DNA from: Cokeromyces recurvatus
Lineage: Eukaryota; Mucoromycota; Mucoromycetes; Mucorales; Mucoraceae
Direction: 5' to 3'
Assembly (NCBI RefSeq): GCF_025118155.1
Contig: NW_026251388.1
Location: 1,116,001 to 1,180,000 of the forward strand
DNA length: 64,000 nt
Numbering within the stretch: position 1 is the first letter of the stretch; each line of letters opens with the position of its first letter. Below are positions 12,121-23,715 of the stretch, in pieces. The notes below the pieces were generated by a model that was given only the letters and a program-made list of their open reading frames with translations, had not been told where the DNA came from and did not search any database. The translations under genes and the position numbers were made by a program.

Positions 12121-13254
12121 ATGACAAGTACTGCTGATCATAAAAGCATTGAATCCATTGACAACAAGCTTGACAATAAAAAATAAATGGATTTTATCAT
12201 CTGGTACAATTGTAGAAGTACAAATGAAATTCTTTTGTTTAAACTGTACTGTTGAGCATCCCTCTCACAGTTTAATACTGGATACAGCAGATAAATGCTG
12301 GGAAACAGTGTTTAATGAAAAGGATTTAAAGGAAATTAAAACTTACAATCTGAAACCATTGGCTTCATTACCTTCAAAGATGGAGGAATGTATTGATTCT
12401 TTGAAGCACATTACTGACTTGGACGAACTATATAAAACCTTGAAGCAGCAAGAGCTTCAACCTCTGAAAGAAAGCCAGCTGGAATGGCTTCAATCCTCTC
12501 TCTATAATGCTGTCAAACTTTTCATGTTCAACTATTTCCCGTTGACAGATCAAAGTGAGAGTGATATATTGAAACGTTTGGTGGTGTTTTATTGACACTG
12601 CATTTGATGATTCAAAAGTGATTTGTAGAAGGTAATAAGACCTGAATTTTATAACATTATATAATAGCTGACTTGACGATTTTTTTTTTAGTGGTGAGAA
12701 ATCAAGTCTGGCCTCCTCTAGTAGCAGAAATATAGGTCGAACGATAGGCGGTGTAGACAAAATTCTGTGGCCGAAAGTTGGACATGGTATTCAAAAGAAA
12801 TTCTGATGAATATGGCTTAACAGAATGTAGCCGATTTTATCAGTTCAATGATACAAAGCAGTTGATGGATGGAGGATCCAAAATGCCTAAAGTGAAGAAA
12901 GACATGTTTGTAAATTTGACCAACTCTTCGCCTGATAAAGTACGTGAGATAATCACTGTAGGCTACCAATTGTTGGAAACCAAATTCATTTTACTTACAA
13001 TGGATTCCCCGGCTGGTGCTGTATGTAGAATTAGCCATTTATATCCTTTACAATTTCCAGATGACGCAGAACTCATCACTAAACAACTACCACAGATTTT
13101 AAAAGTTGTTTATAAATCACGTTTAATAATGGAAAATGCAAGGCTGCTCACATTGGATAAAGTCATAGCATTCGATTTTGGCGAAAGTGGTCCTATCCAC
13201 TTGTCAAAGTCGATGACAAAACTAACAGAAAAAAGAAAAAAACTTAACTTGTAA
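12121..13254 (+). pseudogene. Frameshifted member of a fungal multicopy gene family of unknown function
   Basis: Coding pieces lie in different frames. The ATG at 12121 runs into a stop at about 12183. A second frame from about 12180 to 12580 holds KWILSSGTIVEVQMKF and VEHPSHSLILDTADK. A third begins at about 12578 (VWWCFIDTAFDDSKVICR). An apparent intron follows (12632-12691), then a fourth segment whose frame changes again near 12768 (RKLDMVFKRNSDEYGL ... MDSPAGAVCRISHLYP) to a stop at 13254. From memory this layout resembles a hypothetical protein family found in many copies in Mucorales genomes; its function is unknown to me. At least three frame changes make it a pseudogene, unless one of them is an unseen intron. 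Confidence 0.68.
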
Positions 13255-14100
13255 ATAAATATATAATTTTTTTTTATTGTCATAATATATGTTTGATAAC
13301 TGCTTCAGTGTTTTCTTAAGATAAAGTTTTCATCATGTCGATTCTTTCAAATAATTGTACAACTTTTATTCATATCTGTTATTCATATAAAGGCGTATGA
13401 AGGGCTTCTTATTTACAGATTTGAAAAAAAAAAGGGGGAGGATGTTATATAGGCTAAAACTGAAGCCAGTGAAGAACTCTCAATAAATGACTTTTCATAG
13501 TTTTTCATCGTCTGTGTTATCAACATCGGCATTCCAGTAACAAATGTTGGAGCATTTGCGAAAAAAAAAAGGACAAAATCAACAAAAACGGTCCAAGAAA
13601 CTTAGTATGTCCAAATACTCAGCCATCTTTTCTTTTTATATGCCTTACAATCTACAAAACTTAAATGTGCTGCTCAGTTTCCTTTCTCTTCTGCTTTTAC
13701 AACAAAAGCCATTGATGATAAGTCCTTGCTCATATATATGTATATGCGTTTATCTAGAAAGTCCATGTATAAAGCATTTTCAGCATGGCTGTGGTATTTG
13801 ATATATGAATCTATTTAATTTTAGAGAATAAGAAATGAGTCCCCTTGAAGTCCTTTATGAATATGATGGGATCAAAAAATGATTTTCATTATTTATTGGG
13901 AAAGTCCTTTTTATCTGATGAAATTGTATATTAGTTCCAAAATGCTTTCTTTTATTTTTTTACCGTATATAAATATCTATAAAGCATATAACCGGCTAAG
14001 ATAAATTATCCAACATATCATAAAAAGCATCTTGATTGTCCTCCAAGTCAATAATGATGAAAGTGTTCATAAAATTAAAAAAAAAAAAAGTGATAGTTAT
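13255..14100. other. Intergenic, no gene seen
   Basis: AT-rich, with short open frames that look like chance. No coding texture or RNA gene recognised. Confidence 0.4.
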
Positions 14101-14481
14101 TCACGTTTTTCGAAATTTTTCAAATGCTGATGAGGATGCCCATAGTACTGATATCTGCCTTAGAGATATCTACTTGAGGAGTTAAAGACAAAGCAGTAGA
14201 CCGAGTCAAGCCCCATTGTTCCATAGTAGATAAATAAAGTGAACGATGTAACTAGTTTTGAGTTGTGCGCACGCTTAAAAAAGGTAAAATTTCGGACGTA
14301 AAAAGTTGACAAACAAAGATAAAAACTCACAGGGAGGATATTTAGCACAAAAGGCGAGGTAAGTAGTGATGGGACACATACAAGGATTAGCATAAGATTT
14401 AATAGCAAATGATTCAATAATACGTTGACGACCCCATTTTACTTTTGGATTGTGAGATTCAAGGAAGAGAATCACAAAAGC
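14101..14481 (-). pseudogene. Tyrosine-recombinase (phage-integrase-like) relic
   Basis: On the complement a first frame from 14481 reads VILFLESHNPKVKWGRQR, IIESFAIKSYANPCMCPITT, YLAF. After frame changes come STALSLTPQVDISKADIS, TMG and then SSAFEKFRKT before a stop at 14101. This follows the C-terminal catalytic half of eukaryotic tyrosine recombinases (Crypton/DIRS-type), which usually ends in a ...GNWSSSxTFxxFY-like block. The catalytic Arg-His-Arg-Tyr set cannot be followed intact, and several frameshifts are present. A splice-like CACAG precedes 14481. It appears to be a dead mobile-element fragment; which element class it came from is not certain. Confidence 0.55.
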
Positions 14482-15428
14482 CTGTGATGGAACGTATTAA
14501 AGAGAAAGAAAAAAAAAAGAGAAAGAGAACAAAGGAAGTATAGTTTGAGACTTGTTTATTCAATGCAAAAAGAATGATATAAAGACTATTTTGTGTCTAC
14601 ACAATTGCTTGTATTTACACTAATGAATCCTGAAATCAAAGAAATCAAAAATAGCTGTCAAAAGAACATAAGTCGTGAAACAGTGTTAGTATTCAGATAT
14701 ACAAGTCTTGTTGACTCAGGAGGCTGATTTATATGGATTATCTATTGGGTGAAAAAATTTATTGTTTGACCTGAGCATAGGCTCCTGATGTCTTTTACAT
14801 CTTTTATTTTATTGGATCAAAGACGACCTGAAGAACCCTTTATCAAGGTTATAAAAATATACATGTAGAAATGATACGATGTCTTATAGTTAATACATCT
14901 AAACAATTGGATGTCATCAAGTTTTATATTATTTACATGATGTTATCTACAGTGTTTTATTTCATATGCAGGCTTATAGCTTATTCTGTAATATGTAACT
15001 CATCTATTATAATATTACTTATGCTTATATCCAGAGCTTGTTCTATAACATAAACAATATTAGCTTTTGGATAAAGTAAAGGTAGAATTCAGACATTTAT
15101 CTGTAAAAATCTAAATCCTTTAGCCGAAGCCAAAGAAAACTGTGTATGAGATAGTGATATTAAACCTGAAAAAGTGAAGTCCAACAAGAAGGACAACAGT
15201 AAGGAAAGGGTCCAGTATGTCAGCTAAGCATATATATAGAAATATCATTGATGTTTTCAGCAGCATTTACATCTCGGCTCTATATCATCCCGCAGCTCTG
15301 GCAAGCTGGGACGCTTATTTAACCCGATGTACGCAAGTGTTATATTTGCTTGTCGACATTCAAGACACATCTAGTTGTCAATGTTAGCAGCTTGCTTATC
15401 TGTTTCATTCATTTTTTTTTGAAACTGA
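14482..15428. other. Relic-rich intergenic region
   Basis: No intact gene. The block at about 15240-15400 has higher GC and reads without stops in short frames on both strands (for example GSISSRSSGKLGRLF on +). It is probably decayed coding or element sequence. Confidence 0.35.
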
Positions 15429-15476
15429 TTAGGACAATACAGCAGAATAAAATTGCTACATGCTCATTAGTCATTT
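15429..15476. repeat. Dispersed repeat, copy 2
   Basis: Second copy of the repeat at 11490-11537, starting TTAGGACAATACAGCAGAAT. Same orientation, 44 of 48 identical, also preceded by a T run and GAAA and followed by T/A-rich sequence ending in AAATAAATATGTATTC. Confidence 0.8.
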
Positions 15477-15650
15477 TTTTATTTTATTTTTATTTTATTT
15501 TTTTTTAAATAAATATGTATTCTTTAATCGTATTTTAAGGACATCCAATCAAAAGTCGCCAAATCCAAGAAGAGTTTAAAAATTACTAGAATTCTATTTT
15601 CTTTACATTTTTTCTTTTAATTATACAATACATTCCTTCATTCAAATAAA

Positions 15651-16033
15651 ATGGTAACAAATATACAAATATAATAAATGAATAAGAAGATTGCATTCCA
15701 AACATATAACTATTTATTATATTATTAGGCCACTACACCTACTCTTCGTCAAAAGAATCAACTTTATAGAAATAGATCTGCTAAGGGAGTAGTAGCTACT
15801 AAAGCTGTAGAAGTAAATAAAAACCCTTCCTTATACTATAAACATAAATGAATGACTAACATCATCACTTAGAAATCAAAGATAATTCGTAAACCAAATT
15901 ATTCATATTGGGCAATTGGCTTGATTTGCTTTGCATTATTTGGTGGCAGTAAGTTATTCTAACTTTAGTACTTTTCTTTTTATTAACCATTGTTATTATA
16001 GTTCTTCTTCAACTTATCGATCTTATTTTTTAA
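15651..16033 (+). CDS. RAMP4/SERP1 (Ysy6)-like ribosome-associated ER membrane protein
   Basis: Four exons: 15651-15653 (the ATG alone), 15729-15812, 15873-15948 and 16002-16033, giving 64 residues, the family's usual size. The protein has a basic cytosolic start (ATTPTLRQKNQLYRNRSAKG) and one C-terminal membrane helix (YWAIGLICFALFGGILLQLI). This is the tail-anchored design of RAMP4, known to sit at the Sec61 translocon and protect new membrane proteins during ER stress. All four joins keep frame with GTAACA, GTAAAT and GTAAGT donors. The one-codon first exon is unusual but also occurs in two other genes here. Small size limits certainty about the family. Confidence 0.82.
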
Positions 16034-16582
16034 GTAAATTTGTATATAAATTAATAAAAATGTTGCACATAATAATTATTCAAAAGAAGAATTCTATTTC
16101 CTTTATTTTATTCATTGCAATTGTAACCATCATTAATAGTAGATTGGTTATTATTCTTAGTTACTTCATCTCAAAGTATATTTTGATTTAATAAAGCAAA
16201 ATTCAATTCAGCTGGATTCAAAGTTATTTATCATAAAGAAACAACAGCGACATGAGTTTGTATATTATTTTGCCTTGTGCTATTGTCTGATTGGTTCTAA
16301 TTCTTGTGTAAGATTCAAAATTGAAAATCATAAAGTACATGTATCCAAAAAGAAGAAGAATAAAGCAAAATAAAACTAAAATAGAATATAAAAATAATGG
16401 TATTTTATAAATTATTGAGCAATGTGTCTATATATTTACGATATCAGTCTAAAAAGATACGTAACTAATAAAGATAAGCAGTCATGTGATGAAGCACCCT
16501 AATTCCCATCAAAGTTACATAAAAAGTCTGTGCATTGTATAAAATGTGGAATCCATTTTTAGTTACAAATTAAATTACAATA

Positions 16583-16627
<45 letters not shown>

Positions 16628-16653
16628 TTATTATCATTATTTAAGCTCCAATA
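16034..16653. other. Intergenic upstream of the dipeptidyl peptidase gene
   Basis: No gene seen. Contains an uninterrupted run of 36 T (16586-16621) only about 30 bases before the next start codon. Confidence 0.45.
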
Positions 16654-19600
16654 ATGGGTCTTCGTCGAGATTACTTCCTTGACGATGATGAAGAATTAGG
16701 CAATGCATCACAACAACAGTCATTATTAACATCAACCCATAATAACGAAATAAACGAACAAAGCGATAATGACTCCTATCTTTATTCTAAAGAGGATTTT
16801 CTTGATGATTATAGTTTCCAAAAAAAGGTTTCGTCGAGTTATTTATTAGATATTCATGTGTATATTTATTGATATAAATACATTGCCCCCCTTTTTTTTC
16901 TTTAGGGATTTAATTGGATCTATGTCGGCTTTTTATCTATTCTAGCAATAGCTGGGATTTTATGGTCTGCTTCTATTGTTAAGCTATTTGCAGAGCGTAA
17001 GTGCTATAATTAACTTTTTTTTTTTTTTTCCTTATAATTCACTTTTGTGTATATCATTAGTACTATTTTCGGAGGACCAGGAAATTATTAATGGATCAAA
17101 AAGAATCCAATTTGATGATATTTTTGATAGTTCCTTTACTGTTAAAAAGACAAATCTTGTTTGGGTTGAGAATGGTATAGATCGATAGTATCTACTTTTA
17201 TTAACATTTAACTAATAATGTCTATAGATCCTAGAGATGGTATTTATACGTATCGAGATCCAAATTCAAACGATATTTTATTAGAATCAATTGAAGATAA
17301 AAAGAGTCAAATATTTGTTAAAGCAGAGGATCTTGTATGGTACATGTAAACGATTAAATTCATTTATAATTCATTTCTTATTTTATTATAGAAAACAAAA
17401 GAAGGAACATTGGATGTAGAGGCTTTTACATTATCTCATGACGCTGAATATTTATTACTTCAAACAAATATAACTTCTGTAAGAATGTATACATATATAT
17501 ATATATATATATTATGTATTTGTAGAACTGGTTGTATTTATATTTTATATTATTAGCAATGGAGACATTCTGCTTTATTTAACGCTTACATTTATCATGT
17601 ATCAGACAAAAAAATTATTCCCTTGTTAACTAATAGCACTTCCAAAATAGCTTATGCAGTATGGAGTCCTACGAACCATTTATTGGTAATATATACAAAT
17701 AATGATTATAATGAACTATGACTAATAATCTATAAATTGGATAGGCTTATGTATTAAACAATGATATTTACATAACTGATTTAAAACAACACACACGAGT
17801 TACCTTTGATGGTTCTGCTACTGTATTTAACGGTGTTCCTGACTGGGTCTATGAAGGTATATAACATACATAGTTCGCAAAGATTAAGTTCTAAAAGATT
17901 AGTATATACATATATAGAGGAAATACTTGCTTCCAATTTTGCATTATGGTGGGCACCTGATTCTTCATATTTAGCGTTTTTAAGATTTGATGAAACCAAT
18001 GTACCTGAATATCATATGCAAATGTACACTACTGCATTGAATCATACAGCTTATCCTGACGAATACAACATACGATATCCTAAAGCAGGTTCACCTAATC
18101 CTCTTGTATCATTACATGTTTATTCGCTTGCCAACGATAGTATTATCACAGTAACTGAACCCACTTCTTCATCTGTGTCCCACTATATAAATATTTTACA
18201 AAATGGAGACCGTAATTTTCATGGTTTCAAGGAAGAAGAAGATAGATTAATTGTCGATGTTGCCTGGGCTACCTCAAACAATAGATCACATCTTTTGTTT
18301 AAACAAATGAATCGCATTCAGGACCATGAATTGACAGCAGTTGTCCAGATTGATCACAAACACATTAATAACAGTACAGTCAAATTGATAAGAGAATATA
18401 AACCTAATGATGGTGGTTGGATTGATGTAGCTCAGTCAATGGTCTATTTACCTCCTACTACGAAAGATCAAGAAATAGAGAATATTCTATTTCGTTATTT
18501 AGACATTCTTGATAATGAAGCTGGATTTGCTCATTTAGCGATTGTCACTGTCCTAAATAAGAATCAGATGATTGAGCATCAAATCTCTTGGTTAACTACA
18601 GGAGAATGGGAAGTCATATCGGGGACAGTTGAAGTGGATGTGAATCGTCAAGTTATGTAAGTTATATACATATTTGTTTGAATTAGAGTTGACATAATAA
18701 ATTTGTTTTTTCTTTTTTCTTTTTTTTTAACAATATGTAGACATTTTATTTCAACCAAAAGATCACCTTACGAACGTCATCTATATAAAATATCATTAAA
18801 TCATCATGATCCTACCTCTACAATCACTTGTATTACATGTCCAAAGGATCCTGAAGAACATGCTTATTATTCAGCTTCCTTTTCTCCTAAATCAGGCTAT
18901 TATATTTTAAATTATGAAGGTCCTGACATTCCAAAAACAAGTGTGAAGAAAGTAGATGATCCTTTATTTGAAACTGTATTAGAGGACAATAATGATTTAA
19001 GGAATATTTTAAAGGACTATAATTTACCCAAGATGCACATGAAAACTATATCGAACGAGGGATTTGGTAAATTAATAATAATATACATGTATATATTTAT
19101 ATACATTTTAACAGAACCATGGTATACTAAAAAAATAATGATATCCATGTATATACATATAGAAATGGCCTGCATGGAGGTAGTCCCTGCTGATTTTGAT
19201 CCTCACAAGAAATATCCAGTTTTATTTCATGTTTATGGTGGTCCTGGTTCACAATTAGTATCTTATCGATTTGATTTAAGCTGGCAAACCTTTGTTGCAA
19301 GTCAGTTGGGGATTATTGTAGTAACGGTAAAGTTTCCTCCTTAAAAAAAAAAAAAAATAAAACAAAAATTAATTGAGATATATAGGTGGATGGTAGAGGT
19401 ACTGGTTTTAGAGGTAGAAAATATAGAGTTAGTGTTAGAGGAAAATTAGGTGAGCTTGAAACTATCGATCAAGTCAATGCTGGAAGGTATATTAGTATAT
19501 ATATATACAACTCTTTTTATTCCCATAATTGTATGTTTAACTTGATTATTTTATTTTTGTTAGATATTGGGCAAAATTAGATTATGTTGATGAATATAGA

Positions 19601-20337
19601 ATGGCTATTTGGGGCTGGGTAAGTTAAAGATTTATACATTAAATAATATAGTTATTCATTTTATATAGTCTTATGGTGGCTATATGACTTCTAAAGTAAT
19701 CGAATCAAATGATGGGGTATTTTCGACTGGTATGGCAGTTGCTCCAGTAACAGATTGGCATTTTTATGGTAAGCTATAACAAAACATGATCTTGTGCTTA
19801 TATATTTACGTTATAAATGTATATTAGATTCTGTTTATACTGAACGTTATATGAAAACTCCGGAATTGAATCCAGAGGGGTATGAACACAGTGCAGTCAA
19901 TAATATGACTGGTTTCAGAAATGCCAAATATCTCTTAGTACATGGCACAGGGGATGATAATGGTATAATAATATATACAAGGCAACACACATATATGTAT
20001 ATATTTAATGATATTTATATATATATATATATAAAATACTAGTTCATTTTCAACATACTGCTGTCTTGATTGATAAATTAACTCTGGAAGATATTCATAG
20101 CTATCGTGTACAAATTTATACTGACAATAATCATGCGATAAAGTATCATAATGCAAACAAAAATGTATATTATCTATTAACTGAATTTTTAACGGAAAGG
20201 TATATATAATTGTAAAAATAATCTTAAAAATATAAAATTAATTATTTTATTTTATTAGTTTTGGTGGACAGGAATATAGACATATTTATAATGAAATGAA
20301 TGGTAGATTTTCTGGCCCTTTATCAGAAAACGACTAG
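16654..20337 (+). CDS. Type II membrane dipeptidyl aminopeptidase (DPP IV / Dap2 / Ste13 family)
   Basis: Sixteen exons: 16654-16827, 16906-16996, 17061-17174, 17228-17334, 17392-17478, 17557-17685, 17745-17856, 17918-18656, 18741-19066, 19163-19326, 19386-19486, 19564-19618, 19669-19768, 19828-19962, 20043-20199 and 20259-20337, giving 889 residues. A short acidic cytosolic tail is followed by one membrane helix ([17 protein letters not shown]), a beta-propeller, then an alpha/beta hydrolase. The double-Glu motif that clamps the substrate N-terminus is DWVYEEEIL. The nucleophile Ser is in GWSYGG, the Asp in HGTGDDNVHF and the His in DNNHAIKYH. Such enzymes remove X-Pro/X-Ala dipeptides in the Golgi or vacuole. 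Exon 1 could instead end at 16857 (GTGTAT donor), adding ten residues; the GTTTCG donor at 16828 is weak. Confidence 0.93.
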
Positions 20338-20823
20338 TATAATTCATTTGCTTATATTTATATGTGTTATGTATATAAAAATCACGAGATATAATAAATT
20401 GTAAAGCTGTTTATGTGTATTAGAATTGATATTCTTTAGTTTTTTTTTTTTTTTCACTGTCCATATTTCAATATTGTTCTGTACTTCAAATTTATGGACT
20501 CAACAAAGGAGCCAATTGTCTCGAACAGAGCCTCTAATTTATTCTTAGTAATGATTAAATGACATATAACTAATTGGCTCAGTCAAGAGCAAGTTAATAA
20601 GCTGTTTATTTCATATAATCCCTGTGTACGTTATTAAATATGTATGTATATGTATACGTGTATGTATTTTAGCAGAGTATGCATCTTTGACCTTCTTACT
20701 GTGTTTTTTTTTTTTTTTTTTTTTTTTTACTTGAGCAGGCTGCAATATGCTTTAATTTTATAGAAATACTAAAAAAAAAAAATTATGCATATATTTGAAA
20801 ATCAGTATTATTGAGGTTTTTTC

Positions 20824-20859
<36 letters not shown>

Positions 20860-20886
20860 GAATTCTTTAAAAGAAAACTCAATAAT
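20338..20886. other. Intergenic, no gene seen
   Basis: T runs and short repeats, including a (TTTTC)n tract about 50 bases upstream of the next start. Confidence 0.45.
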
Positions 20887-21267
20887 ATGCCGTTAGACGA
20901 AGATGATGATAGATTGCACATGCTTGCTTCAGAAGATGATCATCAAACAAGGTTTGATTACACTTTACACAAAATATAATGTTTACAAAAAAAAAATATA
21001 AAACGAGTTATCTAGTTTGTTACCTTCATCTAGAACTCAACATAGTTTAACAAAGTCAGAGATTATTCAAGGCATGGCGAATAGATTCATGTACTCTAAA
21101 TTCTATATTGGACTTTATTTAGCCTTAGCTATTTTAAGTTTTGTCTCTATTATTATGGTAAGGTGAAACTGTTAGATACCCAATGTTATAAGCAACTAAC
21201 AATGCTTAATGCCCATTTTAGTCTCTGAAGGAGAAATGGTAAGTCTTTTGTCTAAATAGAAATTTTA

Positions 21268-21311
<44 letters not shown>

Positions 21312-21918
21312 CTAATGTCTCAAACTTTAGTCCTTCTTTGTTGTTTATAATCTTTGAAGCAATCATTAATGCAGCCATGATTATCGAAGTGATTATAAGA
21401 TTATTAGCTCTGGGTCGAGTAAAGTTATATAGAATATATGAAATAGGATTGAATGATATTAAATCTACACATTATAATAGAGATACTGGAGATCGGTTTG
21501 GAATATCATCGATGTTATATTGGTTGTGTTATGCGCAGTGACATTGATTGTTTTGACTACAGGATGCTCCATAGAGGAAAGGAGTGAAGCTATATTTGAT
21601 ACTGTTTTATTAGTTATTCGTAATGGATTTCAGTTAATCAGATTATTTATGATGCTTAGAAAGTGAGTTACTTGTATTGTGTATAATTGAAAAGTGAAGG
21701 AAGAACTAAAAGATTTTTATTTTATTTTATTTTGTGGGGGGTGGGGTGAGTGTAGAAATCAATATTCATTAAATGCTAGATCTACAAGAATTGATTTTGA
21801 TGATATACCTGATGTACAGCGTGAACCATCGTTAGAATTCACAGCTCTGGATCATGATAGAGGATTAGATGAAAGCTTTTTAGATGATGAAGACTCTGAT
21901 ATAGATCAACATCAATAA
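20887..21918 (+). CDS. Stand-alone voltage-sensor-like four-helix membrane protein
   Basis: Six exons: 20887-20951, 21016-21157, 21222-21238 (17 bases), 21331-21418, 21481-21662 and 21756-21918, giving 218 residues. Four predicted membrane helices: FYIGLYLALAILSFVSIIM, then LLFIIFEAIINAAMIIEVII, then VWNIIDVILVVLCAVTLIVL, then one ending VIRNGFQLIRLFMMLRK. Helix 2 has Glu followed by Arg and helix 3 begins W-N-I-I-D, as in S2 and S3 of voltage-gated cation channels. Helix 4 carries spaced Arg like an S4 segment but more sparsely. No pore helices follow; the tail is acidic and soluble. It could be a proton-channel-like or regulatory voltage-sensor protein. The exact family was not recognised. 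The first intron has a GTTTGA donor and the third contains 37 T. Confidence 0.75.
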
Positions 21919-22167
21919 GAATCAACTTTCATCCTACTGCCTTTTAAGAGTGGTATTATTACCGAACTCAAATATATATATTCATGTATAGATATTTAAC
22001 TTTATTTTCCCTCTTCCCCCTTCAAAACATTTCTTTCTCTCTCTCTCTCTCTGTTTTCCTATTTACGTCCTTTCTATTCTATGTATTATATTTTAGTAGC
22101 TAATAAAAAGATAAGCACCTTTTTTTTTTTTTTATTTAATTCATTCATTCATTATAACTACAGGAAT

Positions 22168-23530
22168 TTAAAGAGCAGCAACAAAGACTTCATTAAGCTT
22201 ATTTTCAGCAACAGCCTTTTCAAAGGATTCGCGAAGAGCTACAAGAGCTTCAAGAGTAGTATGCTTGGCAAAGATATCATCGAGTTTAATCAATTGAGCA
22301 TCTACTTCTTGAGGAGTAGCAGGAGCTGCACCAGCAGGTAAAGCATAGTTGTTCTCTTGAAGGATAGTTCTCATGTTCTTCTTTTCTTTTCTAATATTCT
22401 TCTTAGCCTTCTCCTTTGCCTTCTTGGCTTCAGCAGAAGCAGCCTTAGCTTCAGCAGCAGCCTTTTCAGCAGCAATTCTTTCTTCTTCAGCCTTCTTAGC
22501 AGCAGCCTCAGCAGCAGCCTTCTCAGCTTCAGCTCTAGCATTCTTCTTGGCATTTCTTCTCTTCTTTTCTTCAGCCTTGAAGATGGCAATACGAGGATCC
22601 ATACCTAAACAAGTATCAACGAGTTTACGAAGACGAGCATTATCTTCCTTCTTAAGTTGAGCACGTTGAGCACGATTCTTCTTTTCTTGATAACGTTTGT
22701 CATCACGGTTATCGGAACCTTCAGCACCTTCTTTATCAAGCCATTCAAAGGTTCTCCATGAATCAAAGTTATAAAAGAAGTCATAGAAGCCTTCGACTTC
22801 TTCTCTGCTAGAGTTGGCATCACCAATGGAAGGAACAGGTTGCTTGTTAGAGAAACGAGCTTCACGTTCAAAGACAGGACGCCATAATTCGTAAAAGTCA
22901 CCTTTAGTCTTGGCAGTAGGAACGTCTTCTTCAAGATATGCCATACCAAAATCAACAGAGTCATATTGACGACGTGTGACGGGGTTCATTAAAGTATCAT
23001 AGGCCTTGGCGATACACTTGAAGAAAGCATCGTCATTCTTATCTGCCTTCTTATCAGGGTGGTGCAAAAGAACCATACGACGATGAGCCTTCTTGATTTG
23101 TTCTTCAGTGGCCTTGTAACGAAGTTGGGTCAAACCAAGGATGGCATAATTATCTTGTGACTTCCATTGAGTGGGATCTTGGTTGACTGTATTGATATCA
23201 ACATCCTCGAACTCGAAATCAACCTTCTCTTCCTCAACAACTTGGTTAGCCTTTTCTTCAGCTTGATGACGTTCATCTTCAGAGAAGGTACGGTTGTGGG
23301 TCTTTCTACGGGCATGAGCAAGGAAATGACGACCGACGGGTTCAATAAGACGATCAGTGGTAGCTAAATTAAATAATTAGAGCGCGAAACTTTCATAATA
23401 AATGTGTATTGTTTGCATTTCTTTTCTTCTTCTTCTTCTTACCACTCAATTTGTTATGAACAACATAAGGTTGATCAGCCTTGTATGAAGCAGGAGGAGG
23501 AGGAAGTAAAAAATCGAGAGTCAAAGACAT
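22168..23530 (-). CDS. ZUO1: Zuotin (ribosome-associated J-domain co-chaperone)
   Basis: Two exons on the complement, 23443-23530 and 22168-23363 (intron GTAAGA...TTAG), giving 427 residues against about 430 in yeast Zuo1. An N-terminal segment (TLDFLLPPPPASYK) leads into a J domain at about residues 95-165 with the HPD catalytic triad (LLHHPDKK). The zuotin homology region follows (KGDFYELWRPVFEREARF, FYDFFYNFDSWR), then a long Ala/Glu/Lys-rich charged helix that binds ribosomes, then a C-terminal bundle. The known role is the ribosome-associated complex with Ssz1, which stimulates Ssb-type Hsp70 on nascent chains. Codons are mostly the C/G-ending kind, also used in RPL3 and Hsp70 here, which fits high expression. 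Confidence 0.95.
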
Positions 23531-23613
23531 GTTAATAAATTAACTTTATTAGAAGGAGGAAAAGATATTTTTCTTATGAGTGTTATTTATTTATTTTTTT
23601 ACAAGCCACTTGA

Positions 23614-23653
<40 letters not shown>

Positions 23654-23715
23654 ATTATAAATTTAGTCTCAGAACATAATGAAATAGTGTTGTTCTCTTT
23701 TAAAGAAAAAAAATT

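Noticed and set aside
12149..12760. Treating 12149-12595 and 12778-13254 as two separate intact genes
   Set aside because: Each half carries parts of one family protein, and the missing links are found in other frames between them, so a single frameshifted pseudogene explains all pieces better.
22357..22660. Open frames on the + strand and in other minus frames rich in Ser/Leu/Ala or Arg/Leu
   Set aside because: They are antisense or shifted shadows of the Ala/Glu/Lys-rich helix of zuotin.
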